Assembly: GCF_036013745.1 (NCBI RefSeq)
Contig: NZ_CP107880.1
Location: 9,114,001-9,178,000, forward strand
Direction: 5' to 3'
DNA length: 64,000 nucleotides
Source: Streptomyces sp. NBC_00483
GTDB taxonomy: Bacteria > Actinomycetota > Actinomycetes > Streptomycetales > Streptomycetaceae
In this document: positions 42,296-50,481 of the stretch, one piece after another
Position numbering within the stretch: position 1 is the stretch's first letter
Layout: every line of letters starts with the position of its first letter
Notes under the pieces: generated by a model
What the model was told of the DNA's origin: nothing
Database searches by the model: none
The model's input: only the letters and a program-made list of their open reading frames with translations
Translations under genes and position numbers: made by a program

Positions 42296-43432
42296 TTACG
42301 GGGTGGGCTCCGGCGGCGCGCCCGGGTGGGCCAACGGCTCGGGGTGGCGCAGCAGTTGGGTCACGCGGTCCGTGGGCAGCGCGGGTGCGTGGTGGCCCCG
42401 GATGCCGGTCACCGGGTGCGCGGCGAACAGGGAGCCGAGGACGGCCTCCTCCGTCGCCTCGGCGACGGCCCGGAACATCAGGTCCATCAGGGGGCCGTCC
42501 TCCGCCAGGGCCGAGGAGGTGCGGACGGGCCCGGACGGTACGTGGGGTGTGCGGTTCGTCGTGGACCAGGCCAGGGCGTACTCACCGCTGCCGTGCTGGA
42601 TGATGCCGCCGGTGCGGGCCAGACCGACCGAGGCGCGCTTGGCGATGCGCCGCAGCTGGCGGGCGTCCGCCGGGGCGTCCGTGGCGACGAGCACGACACA
42701 GGATCCGGCGCCACGGGCGAACTCGGCCTGCTCCGCCGCCTGTTTGGGCGTGAGGTGGCGGCCGACCGGGGCGCCGAGCACCGTCAGGTCTGACGCCCGC
42801 CCGAAGTTGGCGAGGACGAGGACGCCCACGGTGAAGCGGCCGCCATCCTCGGCGTCTACGAGCCGCGAACTCGAACCGATGCCGGCCTTCCACCCGAAGG
42901 ACACCATGCCGGTGCCCGCCCCGACGGCCCCTTCCACAACGGGCCCTTCGGACGCCGAGGCCAGCGCGTCGAGGACATGACGCGGGCGTACGAGAAGCCC
43001 GCGGATGTCGTTGAGCCAGCCGTCGTTGCACTCCAGGACCACGGGGTTGACGGTGCCCGTCGAGACACCGATCTCCGGGTGGTCGCCCAGCGCGTGCCGG
43101 GTCAGGCCCTCGAAGGCGGCCCCGACGCCGAGCGTGTTCGTCAGCGCCAACGGCGTTTCCAGCACGCCGAGTTCGACGACCTGGCTGAGTCCTGCGGCCT
43201 TGCCGAACCCGTTGACGACGTCCAGGCCGGCAGCCGGCTTGTGGCGGAACACGGAGCCGGTGGCGGGGACGACGACGGTCACGCCCGTCCGCGCCGGCTG
43301 CGCCTCGTCGTCGTGGTGGAGGGTGAGGTGCCCCACGCGGACACCTCGTACGTCGGTCAGGGAGTTCGAGGGGCCGGGCGGCAGCGTGCCCGGGGCGATC
43401 CCCAGGGCGCGGGGACGGGGCCGGGGTGTCAC
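42296..43432 (-). CDS. P1-family (DmpA/S58) aminopeptidase
   Basis: A 378-residue member of the self-processing DmpA family, which removes N-terminal residues including D- or beta-amino acids. Features are SLTDVRGVRVGH, ALTNTLGVGAAFEGL, GAGTGMVSFGWKAGIGSSSR and the cleavage/nucleophile region GAGSCVVLVATDAP; autocleavage before that Ser would give alpha and beta chains. The GTG at 43430-43432 overlaps the stop of the GntR regulator (GTGA), so it is coupled to its regulator. The neighbouring asparaginase suggests amide or peptide nitrogen use. Confidence 0.9.
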   Translation of the reverse strand: MTPRPRPRALGIAPGTLPPGPSNSLTDVRGVRVGHLTLHHDDEAQPARTGVTVVVPATGSVFRHKPAAGLDVVNGFGKAAGLSQVVELGVLETPLALTNTLGVGAAFEGLTRHALGDHPEIGVSTGTVNPVVLECNDGWLNDIRGLLVRPRHVLDALASASEGPVVEGAVGAGTGMVSFGWKAGIGSSSRLVDAEDGGRFTVGVLVLANFGRASDLTVLGAPVGRHLTPKQAAEQAEFARGAGSCVVLVATDAPADARQLRRIAKRASVGLARTGGIIQHGSGEYALAWSTTNRTPHVPSGPVRTSSALAEDGPLMDLMFRAVAEATEEAVLGSLFAAHPVTGIRGHHAPALPTDRVTQLLRHPEPLAHPGAPPEPTP

Positions 43433-44148
43433 GTCGCCTCCGCTCGGCCGGCGCGGCGGCGCGCGGGCGTGGCCCCCTCGCCGTGGTCCGCGTGCCGCGT
43501 GTCCGACTGCAGGGAGTGCAGCAACTCGGTCTCCACCAGGGAGAGATGGGCCTCCATCAGGCTCGCGGCGAGCTCGGCGTCGCCGTCCGCGACCGCCTCG
43601 GCCATCGCCTCGTGGTCGGTCAGCGAGGCCTCCGTGTGGGCGGGCCGCGACACGAGCCCGCTGCGCAGCACGATCACCTGCTGCTGCACCAGCCACACCT
43701 GCTCGGCGATACGGGGGCTGTGCGCGGCCTCCATCAGCAAACGGTGGAAGTCGAGGTCAAGGTTGTACGGGAGTTTGCGCCCCGTCTCGCGCGCCGTGCG
43801 GGAGCGCACGCACACCTTGCGCAGGCGGGCCACCTCCTTGGGCTGCCTGCGGAGCGCGGCCAGGCGTGCCGCCCGGCATTCGAGCGCCGAGCGCAGCTCG
43901 AAGAGTGCCGCTACGTCCTCGGGGCCCGCCGTCAGGACGGCGGCGCCCTTGTTGGGCACGTGCACCAGCAGCCCGTCGCTCACCAGCTGACCGATGGCCT
44001 CGCGCAGCGGGCTGCGGCTGATGCCCAGATCGCGGGCGATCTCCACCTCGTTCAGGCGGGAGCCGGACGGCAGCACACCGGTGAGGATCTGCTCGCGCAG
44101 CATCTCGACCACCTGTCCCGCCAGACGACGGTGGATCAGTCCGGTCAC
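43429..44148 (-). CDS. GntR-family (FadR/FCD) transcriptional regulator
   Basis: A 239-residue regulator. The winged helix (about 5-72) contains LNEVEIARDLGISRSPLREAI, and the FCD domain (about 78-215) contains LDFHRLLMEAAHSP, TDHEAMAEAVADGD and EAHLSLVETEL with the expected His/Asp metal ligands. The GTG start has GGAGG six bases upstream. It leads the peptidase gene and is divergent from the asparaginase gene. Three TGTCGACA boxes lie in the 251-bp gap and are its probable operators for both directions. Confidence 0.92.
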   Translation of the reverse strand: MTGLIHRRLAGQVVEMLREQILTGVLPSGSRLNEVEIARDLGISRSPLREAIGQLVSDGLLVHVPNKGAAVLTAGPEDVAALFELRSALECRAARLAALRRQPKEVARLRKVCVRSRTARETGRKLPYNLDLDFHRLLMEAAHSPRIAEQVWLVQQQVIVLRSGLVSRPAHTEASLTDHEAMAEAVADGDAELAASLMEAHLSLVETELLHSLQSDTRHADHGEGATPARRRAGRAEAT

Positions 44149-44220
44149 GGGAACCTCCGAAGGACAAAGAGCGCGTGGTGTCGGCAGCGGGTGGCGTTGA
44201 TCTGCCGAAACACGCTGTCG

Positions 44221-44341
44221 AAGTGTCGACAGACGTCAGTGGACAGCCGTCCCGAACCCCGTGTCAAGGCTTCTCCGGAACCGTCTTTCATGGCGGACAA
44301 CTGTCGACACTTGCCCCTGAAACTGATAACTGTCGACACTT
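44221..44341. promoter_or_regulatory. Three 12-bp operators centred on TGTCGACA
   Basis: AAGTGTCGACAG (44221-44232) appears once in reverse and CTGTCGACACTT twice (44301-44312 and 44330-44341). The two downstream copies are 29 bp apart and the last lies 58 bp before the asparaginase ATG. The FadR-type regulator encoded next to them is the likely ligand. Confidence 0.8.
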
Positions 44342-44399
44342 GAAAAGCTGTGAGGGCCTCCAGCCGGGGCCCCGCACCATCGACCGTCGAAGGACACTC

Positions 44400-45422
44400 A
44401 TGACTGCCGCAGCCCCCAGCACGTCCACGCCCGAGTCACCGGTTTCACGGCCGGAGTGGCCCGTGCTCGCCGAGGTGTGGCGCGGTGACTTCCTCGAGTC
44501 CGTGCACCACGGCTCCGTCGTGGTGCTCGACGCGGACGGCGCCGCCGTACTGGCGGCCGGCCCCGTCGACAGCCCCATGTACCCCCGGTCGTCCAACAAG
44601 CCGCTCCAGGCCGTCGGCATGCTCCGTGCGGGCCTCGACCTCGACGGCGAACTCCTCGCCCTTGCCTGTGCCAGCCACTCGGGCGAGGCCTTCCACCTCG
44701 ACGGGGTGCGCCGGATCCTCGCGGGAGCGGGACTGACCGAGGACGCCCTGCGGTGCACCGAGGCCCTGCCCATCGGCGTCGACGCGCAGCCCGCGCACCT
44801 CGCCGCGGGTCTCGGCCCCAGCCGGATCACGATGAACTGCTCGGGCAAGCACGCGGCGATGCTCGCCACCTGCGTGGCGGCGGGGTGGACCGTCGACGAC
44901 TACCTCGACCCCGGCCACCCCCTGCAGCTCGCCCTGCGCGACACGTTGGAGGACCTCGCGGGGGAGAAGTCGACCGCGGTCGGCATCGACGGCTGCGGCG
45001 CCCCGCTGTTCGCGCTCACCCTCACCGGCCTGGCGCGCGCCTTCGCGAAGATAGCGGCCGCTGACGACGGCACCCACGAGAAGCGGGTGGCGAAGGCGAT
45101 GAACACGCACCCCGAGTACGTGGGCGGCACCGGCCGCGACGTCACCACCCTCATGGCGGCGCTCCCCGGCGTCGTAGCCAAGGACGGGGCGGAAGGCGTC
45201 TACGCCCTCGCCCGCCCGGACGGCTCCGCCGTCGCCCTCAAGATCGCGGACGGTGCGCAGCGGCCCCGCCCCGTGGTGATGACCGCCGCGCTGCGCCACC
45301 TCGGAGTGGACGTCGACTCCGATCCCCGACTGGCGGCGCTGACCGAGACACCCGTCCTCGGGCACGGTGAACCCGTCGGGGCGGTGCGTCCGTCGGCGGC
45401 GCTCGGGACCGCCCCGCAGTAG
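44400..45422 (+). CDS. L-asparaginase, thermolabile/Rhizobium etli type
   Basis: A 340-residue enzyme of the asparaginase family distinct from the type I/II bacterial enzymes and from the Ntn-hydrolase plant type. Motifs are RSSNKPLQAVGML, LACASHSGEAFH, MNCSGKHAAMLATCVAAGW, VGIDGCGAPLFAL and HPEYVGGTGRDVT. The two catalytic-site Ser/Lys clusters (SSNK, CSGK) are intact. It would release ammonia from asparagine in the cytoplasm. The ATG at 44400 follows a GAAGGA. Its last eight codons including the stop are the first unit of a triplicated 24-bp repeat. Confidence 0.92.
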   Translation: MTAAAPSTSTPESPVSRPEWPVLAEVWRGDFLESVHHGSVVVLDADGAAVLAAGPVDSPMYPRSSNKPLQAVGMLRAGLDLDGELLALACASHSGEAFHLDGVRRILAGAGLTEDALRCTEALPIGVDAQPAHLAAGLGPSRITMNCSGKHAAMLATCVAAGWTVDDYLDPGHPLQLALRDTLEDLAGEKSTAVGIDGCGAPLFALTLTGLARAFAKIAAADDGTHEKRVAKAMNTHPEYVGGTGRDVTTLMAALPGVVAKDGAEGVYALARPDGSAVALKIADGAQRPRPVVMTAALRHLGVDVDSDPRLAALTETPVLGHGEPVGAVRPSAALGTAPQ

Positions 45423-45469
45423 GCGCTCGGGACCGTTCCCCAATAGGCGCCCGGGACCGCTCCGCAATA
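45398..45469 (+). repeat. Three tandem 24-bp units spanning the asparaginase stop codon
   Basis: Units at 45398-45421, 45422-45445 and 45446-45469 share GGCGCTCGGGACCG or one change from it, followed by variable pyrimidine bases and CARTA. Read in the asparaginase frame, they encode ALGTAPQ-stop, ALGTVPQ-stop, APGTAPQ-stop, so every unit ends with an in-frame stop (TAG, TAG, TAA). Confidence 0.9.
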
Positions 45470-45511
45470 AGCGTGAACCGCCTGGCCAGGTGCCCCGTAG
45501 AGCCCGGTGTG

Positions 45512-45529
45512 CGCGGATCACCATCCGCG
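45512..45529 (+). terminator. Small hairpin after the asparaginase gene
   Basis: CGCGGAT (45512-45518) pairs with ATCCGCG (45523-45529) around CACC. It could end asparaginase transcription, or act as a leader hairpin just before the WXG100-like gene 31 bp away. Confidence 0.45.
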
Positions 45530-45559
45530 GGGTGATGTGGAGACGAGAGAAGGGGGCCC

Positions 45560-45850
45560 ATGTCGCGTATTCACATTCCGGTGGATGACCTCGCCGACAC
45601 CATGGACGCGCTGCGGGACATCCGCGAACGCATCGCGAAGACCGCGAAGTTGGGCAACGTCGGTTCGGACGACGACGTGGGCGACTCCGGCCTGACCGGA
45701 GCCGTCAACGGCTTCGACGCGGCATGGACGGCCGGACACGAGCGGGTCCAGGACAACGTGGACACGTTCAAGGAAGCCGCGCAGGGCATCGTCGACAACT
45801 TCACCGACACCGACAACGACGCTACGAAGGCACTGGATGACACCGCTTGA
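45560..45850 (+). CDS. WXG100-like small secreted protein
   Basis: A 96-residue, acidic, Cys-free helical protein of the ESAT-6/WXG100 size class. Helix 1 spans about 8-33 (DLADTMDALRDIRERIAKTA), the turn includes Gly-rich GLTGAVNGFDAAWTAGH, and helix 2 spans about 56-80 (ERVQDNVDTFKEAAQGIVDN). The exact WxG turn is not present; Trp at AAW-T-AG is close. No signal peptide. AAGGGGG precedes the ATG. It is followed by an unknown gene (14-bp overlap) and by a T7SS-signal protein, so secretion by a type VII system is inferred. Confidence 0.78.
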   Translation: MSRIHIPVDDLADTMDALRDIRERIAKTAKLGNVGSDDDVGDSGLTGAVNGFDAAWTAGHERVQDNVDTFKEAAQGIVDNFTDTDNDATKALDDTA

Positions 45851-46583
45851 GACGCAGGACGGGGACGGGGGAGGGCGGCCGGGGCTGCTGCCTGTGGGTG
45901 AGCGGCCGGAGGGCGCCCCTGCGCGCTACACCCTGAAGTACCCGTCCAGTTGGTCGCACCTCGACCTCGACCCGAACATCCGGGACGTGGCGATCCGGCG
46001 CCGTATCGAGGAGCAGGCGAAGGGCATCGAGGTCGACCGCGAGCTGGTGGACAGCCTGATCCGGGACACCCGCAAGAGCGCCCGCGAGGCCTATACCCAA
46101 GGCGCCCTGCAGGTCGGCTACATGCTCGGGTTCCTCCGGGACGGCAGCACGCTGAACGCCACGGCGATGGTGCTGCGGGCCCGGATCCCCGACGGCGAGA
46201 CCACCGAGTTGACGGAGATGATGCTCGCCGCGGGCATGCGCAACAGCCGTACCTCGGTCGGCCGGCACTCCGAACTGAACCGTGTCGAGATCATGGAGTT
46301 GCCCGAGGTGGGCAGCGTGGGGCGGATGACCTCGATCGAGGACTTCGACTACTTCGGGCAGGCCACGGTCCGTACGGCCGTGCACCAGGTCGTGATCCCC
46401 GTGCCGTCGAGCCGGGAGCTGATGATCCTCGCCGGCACGACGCCCAACATCAGCCTGGCGGCAAAGTTCTTCGAGGTCTTCGACGCCATCGCCGAGACCT
46501 TCCGGTTCCACGACTCGGAGGAACCCGAGGACTCGGAGGAACCCGAGGAAGCCGAAGCCGCCGACACCGAGAACGGGAAGTGA
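45837..46583 (+). CDS. Unknown acidic protein in T7SS-like cassette
   Basis: A 248-residue protein without signal peptide or membrane helix. No family recognised. The N-terminal half is beta/helical (YTLKYPSSWSHLDLDP, a charged helix RRRIEEQAKGIEVDREL), the middle is amphipathic (VGYMLGFLRDGSTLNATAMVLRAR), and the C-terminal strand-helix pair (IPVPSSRELMILAGTTPN, FFEVFDAIAETFRF) suggests an alpha/beta sandwich. The acidic tail contains a doubled DSEEPE. The start overlaps the WXG100-like gene by 14 bp and the next gene begins 9 bp after its stop, so it is translated with both. A chaperone or immunity role is only a guess from position. Confidence 0.75.
   Translation: MTPLETQDGDGGGRPGLLPVGERPEGAPARYTLKYPSSWSHLDLDPNIRDVAIRRRIEEQAKGIEVDRELVDSLIRDTRKSAREAYTQGALQVGYMLGFLRDGSTLNATAMVLRARIPDGETTELTEMMLAAGMRNSRTSVGRHSELNRVEIMELPEVGSVGRMTSIEDFDYFGQATVRTAVHQVVIPVPSSRELMILAGTTPNISLAAKFFEVFDAIAETFRFHDSEEPEDSEEPEEAEAADTENGK
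46512..46547 (+). repeat. 18-bp perfect tandem coding repeat
   Basis: GACTCGGAGGAACCCGAG occurs twice without change and encodes DSEEPE twice in the acidic tail of the cassette's second protein. It could vary in copy number by slippage. Confidence 0.85.
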
Positions 46584-46592
46584 GGTTCCGCC

Positions 46593-47774
46593 ATGGCACG
46601 GCCACCGCTGGCCGACTGGGAATCGGTGTTCGGCTTCTCGGACGACCCGACACCCGGCGACCCCGAGATCCTCGAAAAGCTCGCCGCGGAGTACCGGTCC
46701 ATCTCCCACGACGCCCAGTCCGCCCACTCCGTCGTCGCCCGCCTGGACTCCGACGAGCTCGGTGAGGGCAAGTCCATGGAGAAGCTGCGGACCCAACTCG
46801 GCGAACTGCCCAAGCAGGTGGGCAAACTCCACTCGTCCTACGAGGCGGCCGCCGACGCGGTCGCCACGTACGCCGAGCAGCTCAAGGAGTCACAGCACCA
46901 GGCGGACCGGGCGCTGGACAAGGGCCGCGACGCGAAGGAACGGCTCGACTCGGCCACCGACGTGGCGGCCGCGGCGAGCGCCCATGTGAAGCGCCTCGAC
47001 AGCGCGGAGGCCCCGCCGCCCGACGACCAGGAGGCCCGCAGCAGCGCCCGGCGCGCGCTGGCCGACGCGCGGGAGGCGGAGGGTGACGCCGCGCGGTCCG
47101 TCGAGTCGGCGGAGGCGGACCTGGAAGCCGCCCGCATGCTGGCCGTGGACGCGCAGGAGCTGCGCACGTCCGACGCGGGCGTCGCCAAGCGCGCGCTGGA
47201 GGACGCCGAGGGCGAGGCGGTCGAGGGCAAGAGTTTCTGGGACCGGATCGGCGATCTCCTGAACACGATCTTCTCCGTCATCGGGACCGTCCTCGGTGTC
47301 ATCGCCATGTTCATCAGCGGCCCGATCGGCGTCGCGCTCGCGATCGGCTCGGTCGCCTTCGGGACGGCCTCGCTTGGCCTGACGATCGGGAAGGGATTCG
47401 ACACCGGGAAGTGGGACATCCCGAGTCTCGTCCTGGGAACGGTGGGGCTCGCCGCGGGCGGGATCTCCATCCTCAAGGGATTCACGGGCGTCGGCAGCCT
47501 GGGGAAGGCGACGGTCGGATTCGGGGACTGGATCAAGAACCTCTTCACGTGGAAGCCCACAGCGGTCTTCGTGAACGCGCCGCAGATCGAGCTGGACGTC
47601 CTCGCGGGGGCGGCCAGGGTCATCGGCACCGAGACCAGGCTCGCCGCCCCCGCGCCCGCGATCGGTGTCCTGGAAGGCATCCTGGACGGCCTCGGTCTCG
47701 CCACCGGGATCGGCGGCCTCATCTGGGGTCTCGGTCTTTCGCCACGGGTACAGGGGGGAGTCGTGCAGACGTGA
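46593..47774 (+). CDS. T7SS-signal protein with coiled coil and hydrophobic core (candidate effector)
   Basis: A 393-residue protein. The N-terminal 95 residues (WESVFGFSDDPTPGDPEIL, then two helices) match the putative T7SS secretion-signal domain common in Streptomyces effectors. A long coiled coil with many Asp/Glu/Ala/Arg heptads follows (about 85-205). Then come a Trp-containing linker and three hydrophobic stretches (IGDLLNTIFSVIGTVLGVIAMFI, GVALAIGSVAFGTASLGLTIG, LVLGTVGLAAGGISILKG), and a C-terminal hydrophobic helix. No toxin domain is recognised; the hydrophobic core suggests membrane insertion. Its 3' end overlaps the convergent ferredoxin reductase gene by 56 bp. Confidence 0.83.
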   Translation: MARPPLADWESVFGFSDDPTPGDPEILEKLAAEYRSISHDAQSAHSVVARLDSDELGEGKSMEKLRTQLGELPKQVGKLHSSYEAAADAVATYAEQLKESQHQADRALDKGRDAKERLDSATDVAAAASAHVKRLDSAEAPPPDDQEARSSARRALADAREAEGDAARSVESAEADLEAARMLAVDAQELRTSDAGVAKRALEDAEGEAVEGKSFWDRIGDLLNTIFSVIGTVLGVIAMFISGPIGVALAIGSVAFGTASLGLTIGKGFDTGKWDIPSLVLGTVGLAAGGISILKGFTGVGSLGKATVGFGDWIKNLFTWKPTAVFVNAPQIELDVLAGAARVIGTETRLAAPAPAIGVLEGILDGLGLATGIGGLIWGLGLSPRVQGGVVQT

Positions 47775-48966
47775 GGGCGTGCCAGTCGGCCCTGGCGCCG
47801 ATGGCCGTGCGCCAGCGGCGCAGTTCCTTGGGCGGCATGCCGATGGCCAGGACCCCGGTCAGGGTCGTGCCGCTGCGGTAGGCGACGAGGAAGCGGCCCT
47901 CCGACAGGGCCCCTTCCACGACGCGCGCCTCGTCGTGCCCCCGGAGGTGGCCGTACGCCTGGATCTTGAGCCCGTGCTGATCGGACCAGAAGTAGGGGAT
48001 CGGCGCGAACGGCTTGGGCTGCTCCGGGCGGAGCAGGTTGCGGGCGGCGGCCATGCCCTGTTCGGCGGCGTTGGTGCGGTGCTCGATGCGCATGCTCGTG
48101 CCGAACAGCGGGTTGTGCCAGCGGGCGACGTCCCCGGCCGCGTACACGCCGGGGGCGGCGGCCGTGTACTGGTCGCACACCACACCGTCCTCCAGGCGCA
48201 GTCCGCTGTCGGCGAGCCATTCGGTGTTGGGTTCGGAGCCGATGGCCACGAGGACGTCGTCGGCCGGAACCAGGGTTCCGTCCGACAGCCGTACCGCGGT
48301 GACGCGGGCCGCTTCGGTCACGAACTCGTCGACCTTGGTGCCCGTACGCAGGTCCACGCCGTGCTCACGGTGCACCTGCGCCAGGTGGGCGCCCACGTCG
48401 TGGCCGACCGCGTGGGCGAGGGGGAGCGGGGCGGGCTCGACGAGGGTGACCCGTGCGCCCAACGCCCGTGCAGATGAGGCCACTTCGGCGCCCAGGAACC
48501 CGGCTCCCACCACGACCAGGCGCCGCCCCGCGGCCAGCCGGTCCCGCAGGGCGACGGCATCCTCCAGGTCGCGCAGCACGTGCACGCCAGGCAGTCCGCA
48601 CTGTGGCAGCTTCCGAGGGCGTACACCGGTCGCGATGACCAGGCCGTCGTAGGGGAGTTCGGTGCCGTCGGACAGGGTGACCGTCCGGGTCCCGGTGGAG
48701 AGCGCGGCGGCCGAGGTGCCCAGCCGCAGGTCCAGGTCGAGCGCGGCCAGATCGGCGGCGGGCCGCAGCGTCGCCCGCTCGGCGTCCCAGTCGCCGGAGA
48801 GGATCTGCTTGGACAACGGCGGCCGGTCGTACGGCGGGTGGAGCTCCCGCCCTACGAGGTGGATCGAGCCGTCGTAGCCTTCGCGACGCAGGGTCTCGGC
48901 GGCGGCGAGGCCGGCCGCCGAGGCTCCCGCGATCACGATCCGGCGCAGTGGGCGACCGGTTGTCAC
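47719..48966 (-). CDS. FAD-dependent ferredoxin reductase (P450 redox chain)
   Basis: A 415-residue reductase of the putidaredoxin-reductase type. The FAD motif is IVIAGASAAGLAAAETL, then DRPPLSKQIL, the NAD motif VVVGAGFLGAEVASSA, the second FAD motif GVYAAGDVARW, and the C-terminal domain with PYFWSDQHGLKIQAYGHL. It moves electrons from NADH to a small ferredoxin. The GTG overlaps the ferredoxin stop (GTGA). With the ferredoxin and P450 upstream it forms a complete class I P450 chain. Its 3' end overlaps the T7SS-type gene on the other strand. Confidence 0.94.
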   Translation of the reverse strand: MTTGRPLRRIVIAGASAAGLAAAETLRREGYDGSIHLVGRELHPPYDRPPLSKQILSGDWDAERATLRPAADLAALDLDLRLGTSAAALSTGTRTVTLSDGTELPYDGLVIATGVRPRKLPQCGLPGVHVLRDLEDAVALRDRLAAGRRLVVVGAGFLGAEVASSARALGARVTLVEPAPLPLAHAVGHDVGAHLAQVHREHGVDLRTGTKVDEFVTEAARVTAVRLSDGTLVPADDVLVAIGSEPNTEWLADSGLRLEDGVVCDQYTAAAPGVYAAGDVARWHNPLFGTSMRIEHRTNAAEQGMAAARNLLRPEQPKPFAPIPYFWSDQHGLKIQAYGHLRGHDEARVVEGALSEGRFLVAYRSGTTLTGVLAIGMPPKELRRWRTAIGARADWHALTSARLPPVPVAKDRDPR

Positions 48967-49157
48967 TTCTCCGCCAGGTGGATGGCCGCGGCCGGGCAGA
49001 CGGCGGCCGACTCCTTGACGTCTTCGTGGTGTGCGGTGTCAGGGGTGTCGGTGAGCAGCTCGACGATGCCGTCGTCGTCCTGGTCGAAGACCTCGGGGGC
49101 GAGCATGACGCACTGGCCGGAGGCGACGCATTTGGGCTGGTCCACGGTGACGCGCAT
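48963..49157 (-). CDS. 3Fe-4S ferredoxin
   Basis: A 64-residue ferredoxin. Three Cys (Cys10, Cys16, Cys54) fit a single 3Fe-4S cluster; the position between Cys10 and Cys16 that would carry the fourth ligand is Ser/Gly (CVASGQC). This is the type used by CYP105-like P450s. The start at 49155-49157 follows CGAGAG, and an 11-G run lies just upstream. It couples P450 and reductase in one operon. Confidence 0.93.
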   Translation of the reverse strand: MRVTVDQPKCVASGQCVMLAPEVFDQDDDGIVELLTDTPDTAHHEDVKESAAVCPAAAIHLAEK

Positions 49158-49175
49158 GGTGGCTCTCGTTTCTCT

Positions 49176-49186
49176 GGGGGGGGGGG
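49176..49186 (+). repeat. Run of 11 G in the ferredoxin leader
   Basis: The G11 tract lies in the 52-bp gap between P450 stop and ferredoxin start on the minus strand (C11 in the mRNA). It sits directly upstream of the ferredoxin ribosome site, where slippage could change spacing. It may also be a sequencing error hotspot. Confidence 0.7.
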
Positions 49187-49209
49187 CGTACGCAGTAGGG
49201 GGCGAGGGG

Positions 49210-50442
49210 CTACCAGGTGACCGGGAGTTCGTAGACGCCGTACACCAACCCGTCGTGCTTGAACTCCAGTTGGTCGATGCCGGTGGCCAGGGCCAGGGTG
49301 GGGATGCGCCGGTAGAGGGTGCTGTAGACGACCTGGAGTTCGACGCGGGCCAGCGGCTGGCCCAGGCACTGGTGCACGCCGAAGCCGAAGGCGACGTGCC
49401 GGCGGGAGTCGCGGGTGATGTCGAGTTCGTCCGGGTTGCCGGCGAAGGCCTCCGGGTCACGGTTGGCGATCTCGCCCGCGAGGATGATGCCCTCTCCCGC
49501 GCGGATGACCTGCCCGTCGATCTCGATGTCCTCCAGCGCCAGACGGCGGCGCCCGGAGTGCGTGATGTTGAGGTAGCGCAGCAGTTCCTCGACCGCCGCG
49601 GATACCGTCTTGGGGTCCTCCGTCCCGCGCAGCGTGGCCAGTTGGTCTGGGTGCTCCAGCAGGGCGAGGGTGCCCAGGGCGATCATGTTGGCAGTGGTCT
49701 CGTGTCCTGCGGCGAGCAGCAGGACACCCATGTGCGCGGCCTCGCGCCGTGTCATCTCCCCGGTGGCCACCCGCTTGATGGCGAGTTCGGAGAGCAGGTC
49801 GTCCTCGGGCCGGGACTGCTTGGTCGCGAGCAGCTCCTCCAGGTAGTCCGCGAGGGCGGTGGTGGCGGCGACGGTCTCCTCGGGTGCGGAGTCGCGCTTG
49901 ACGATGACCTTGGTGTGGCGCTGGAACAGGTCGTGGTCCTCGTAGGGCACGCCGAGCAGTGCGCAGATGACGAGGCTGGGAATCGGCAGGGCGAACGCCT
50001 GGACCAGGTCGACCGGTTTCGGTCCTGCGAGCATCTCGTCGATCAGGTCGTCGACGATCTTCTGGATCGAGGGGCGCAGTGCCTCGACCTTCTTGATGGC
50101 GAAGGGGGCGGTCACCATGCGCCGGATCCGGGCGTGCTCGGGGTCGTCCATGTTCAGGAACGTGCGGCGGCTCTGGGAGCCGGCCTTCTGCCCGGCCGAA
50201 CGGTGGGGATAGCCGGGCCCGTTGACGTCCGCACTCACACGCGGGTCGCCGAGCAGCGCGCGCAGTTGGTCGTAGCGGGTGACCAGCCAGGGGCTGCTGC
50301 CGTCCCAGATTCGTACCCGGGACAGCGACGGGGTGGACTGCAGGGCGTGCAGGGCCGGGGGCGGGTCGAAGGGACAGCCGGTCGCACGCGGGCTCGGGTG
50401 CTGGGGAAGGTCGACCGCAGTGTCGGTGGTGGTCTCGGTCAT
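49210..50442 (-). CDS. Cytochrome P450, CYP105-like
   Basis: A 410-residue soluble P450. I-helix LLLAAGHETTANMIALG, ExxR in VEELLRYLNI, and the heme loop FGFGVHQCLGQPLARVEL with Cys359. The overall pattern is CYP105, a Streptomyces family that oxidises many xenobiotics and macrolides. The ATG at 50440-50442 has GGAGG eight bases upstream and lies 40 bp downstream of a perfect 17-bp palindrome. It is the first gene of the P450/ferredoxin/reductase operon. The TetR gene 145 bp upstream is the likely repressor. Confidence 0.94.
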   Translation of the reverse strand: MTETTTDTAVDLPQHPSPRATGCPFDPPPALHALQSTPSLSRVRIWDGSSPWLVTRYDQLRALLGDPRVSADVNGPGYPHRSAGQKAGSQSRRTFLNMDDPEHARIRRMVTAPFAIKKVEALRPSIQKIVDDLIDEMLAGPKPVDLVQAFALPIPSLVICALLGVPYEDHDLFQRHTKVIVKRDSAPEETVAATTALADYLEELLATKQSRPEDDLLSELAIKRVATGEMTRREAAHMGVLLLAAGHETTANMIALGTLALLEHPDQLATLRGTEDPKTVSAAVEELLRYLNITHSGRRRLALEDIEIDGQVIRAGEGIILAGEIANRDPEAFAGNPDELDITRDSRRHVAFGFGVHQCLGQPLARVELQVVYSTLYRRIPTLALATGIDQLEFKHDGLVYGVYELPVTW

Positions 50443-50481
50443 GGGAGTGCCTCCGTGGGGAGAGGGGGTGCTTCCCCACAT

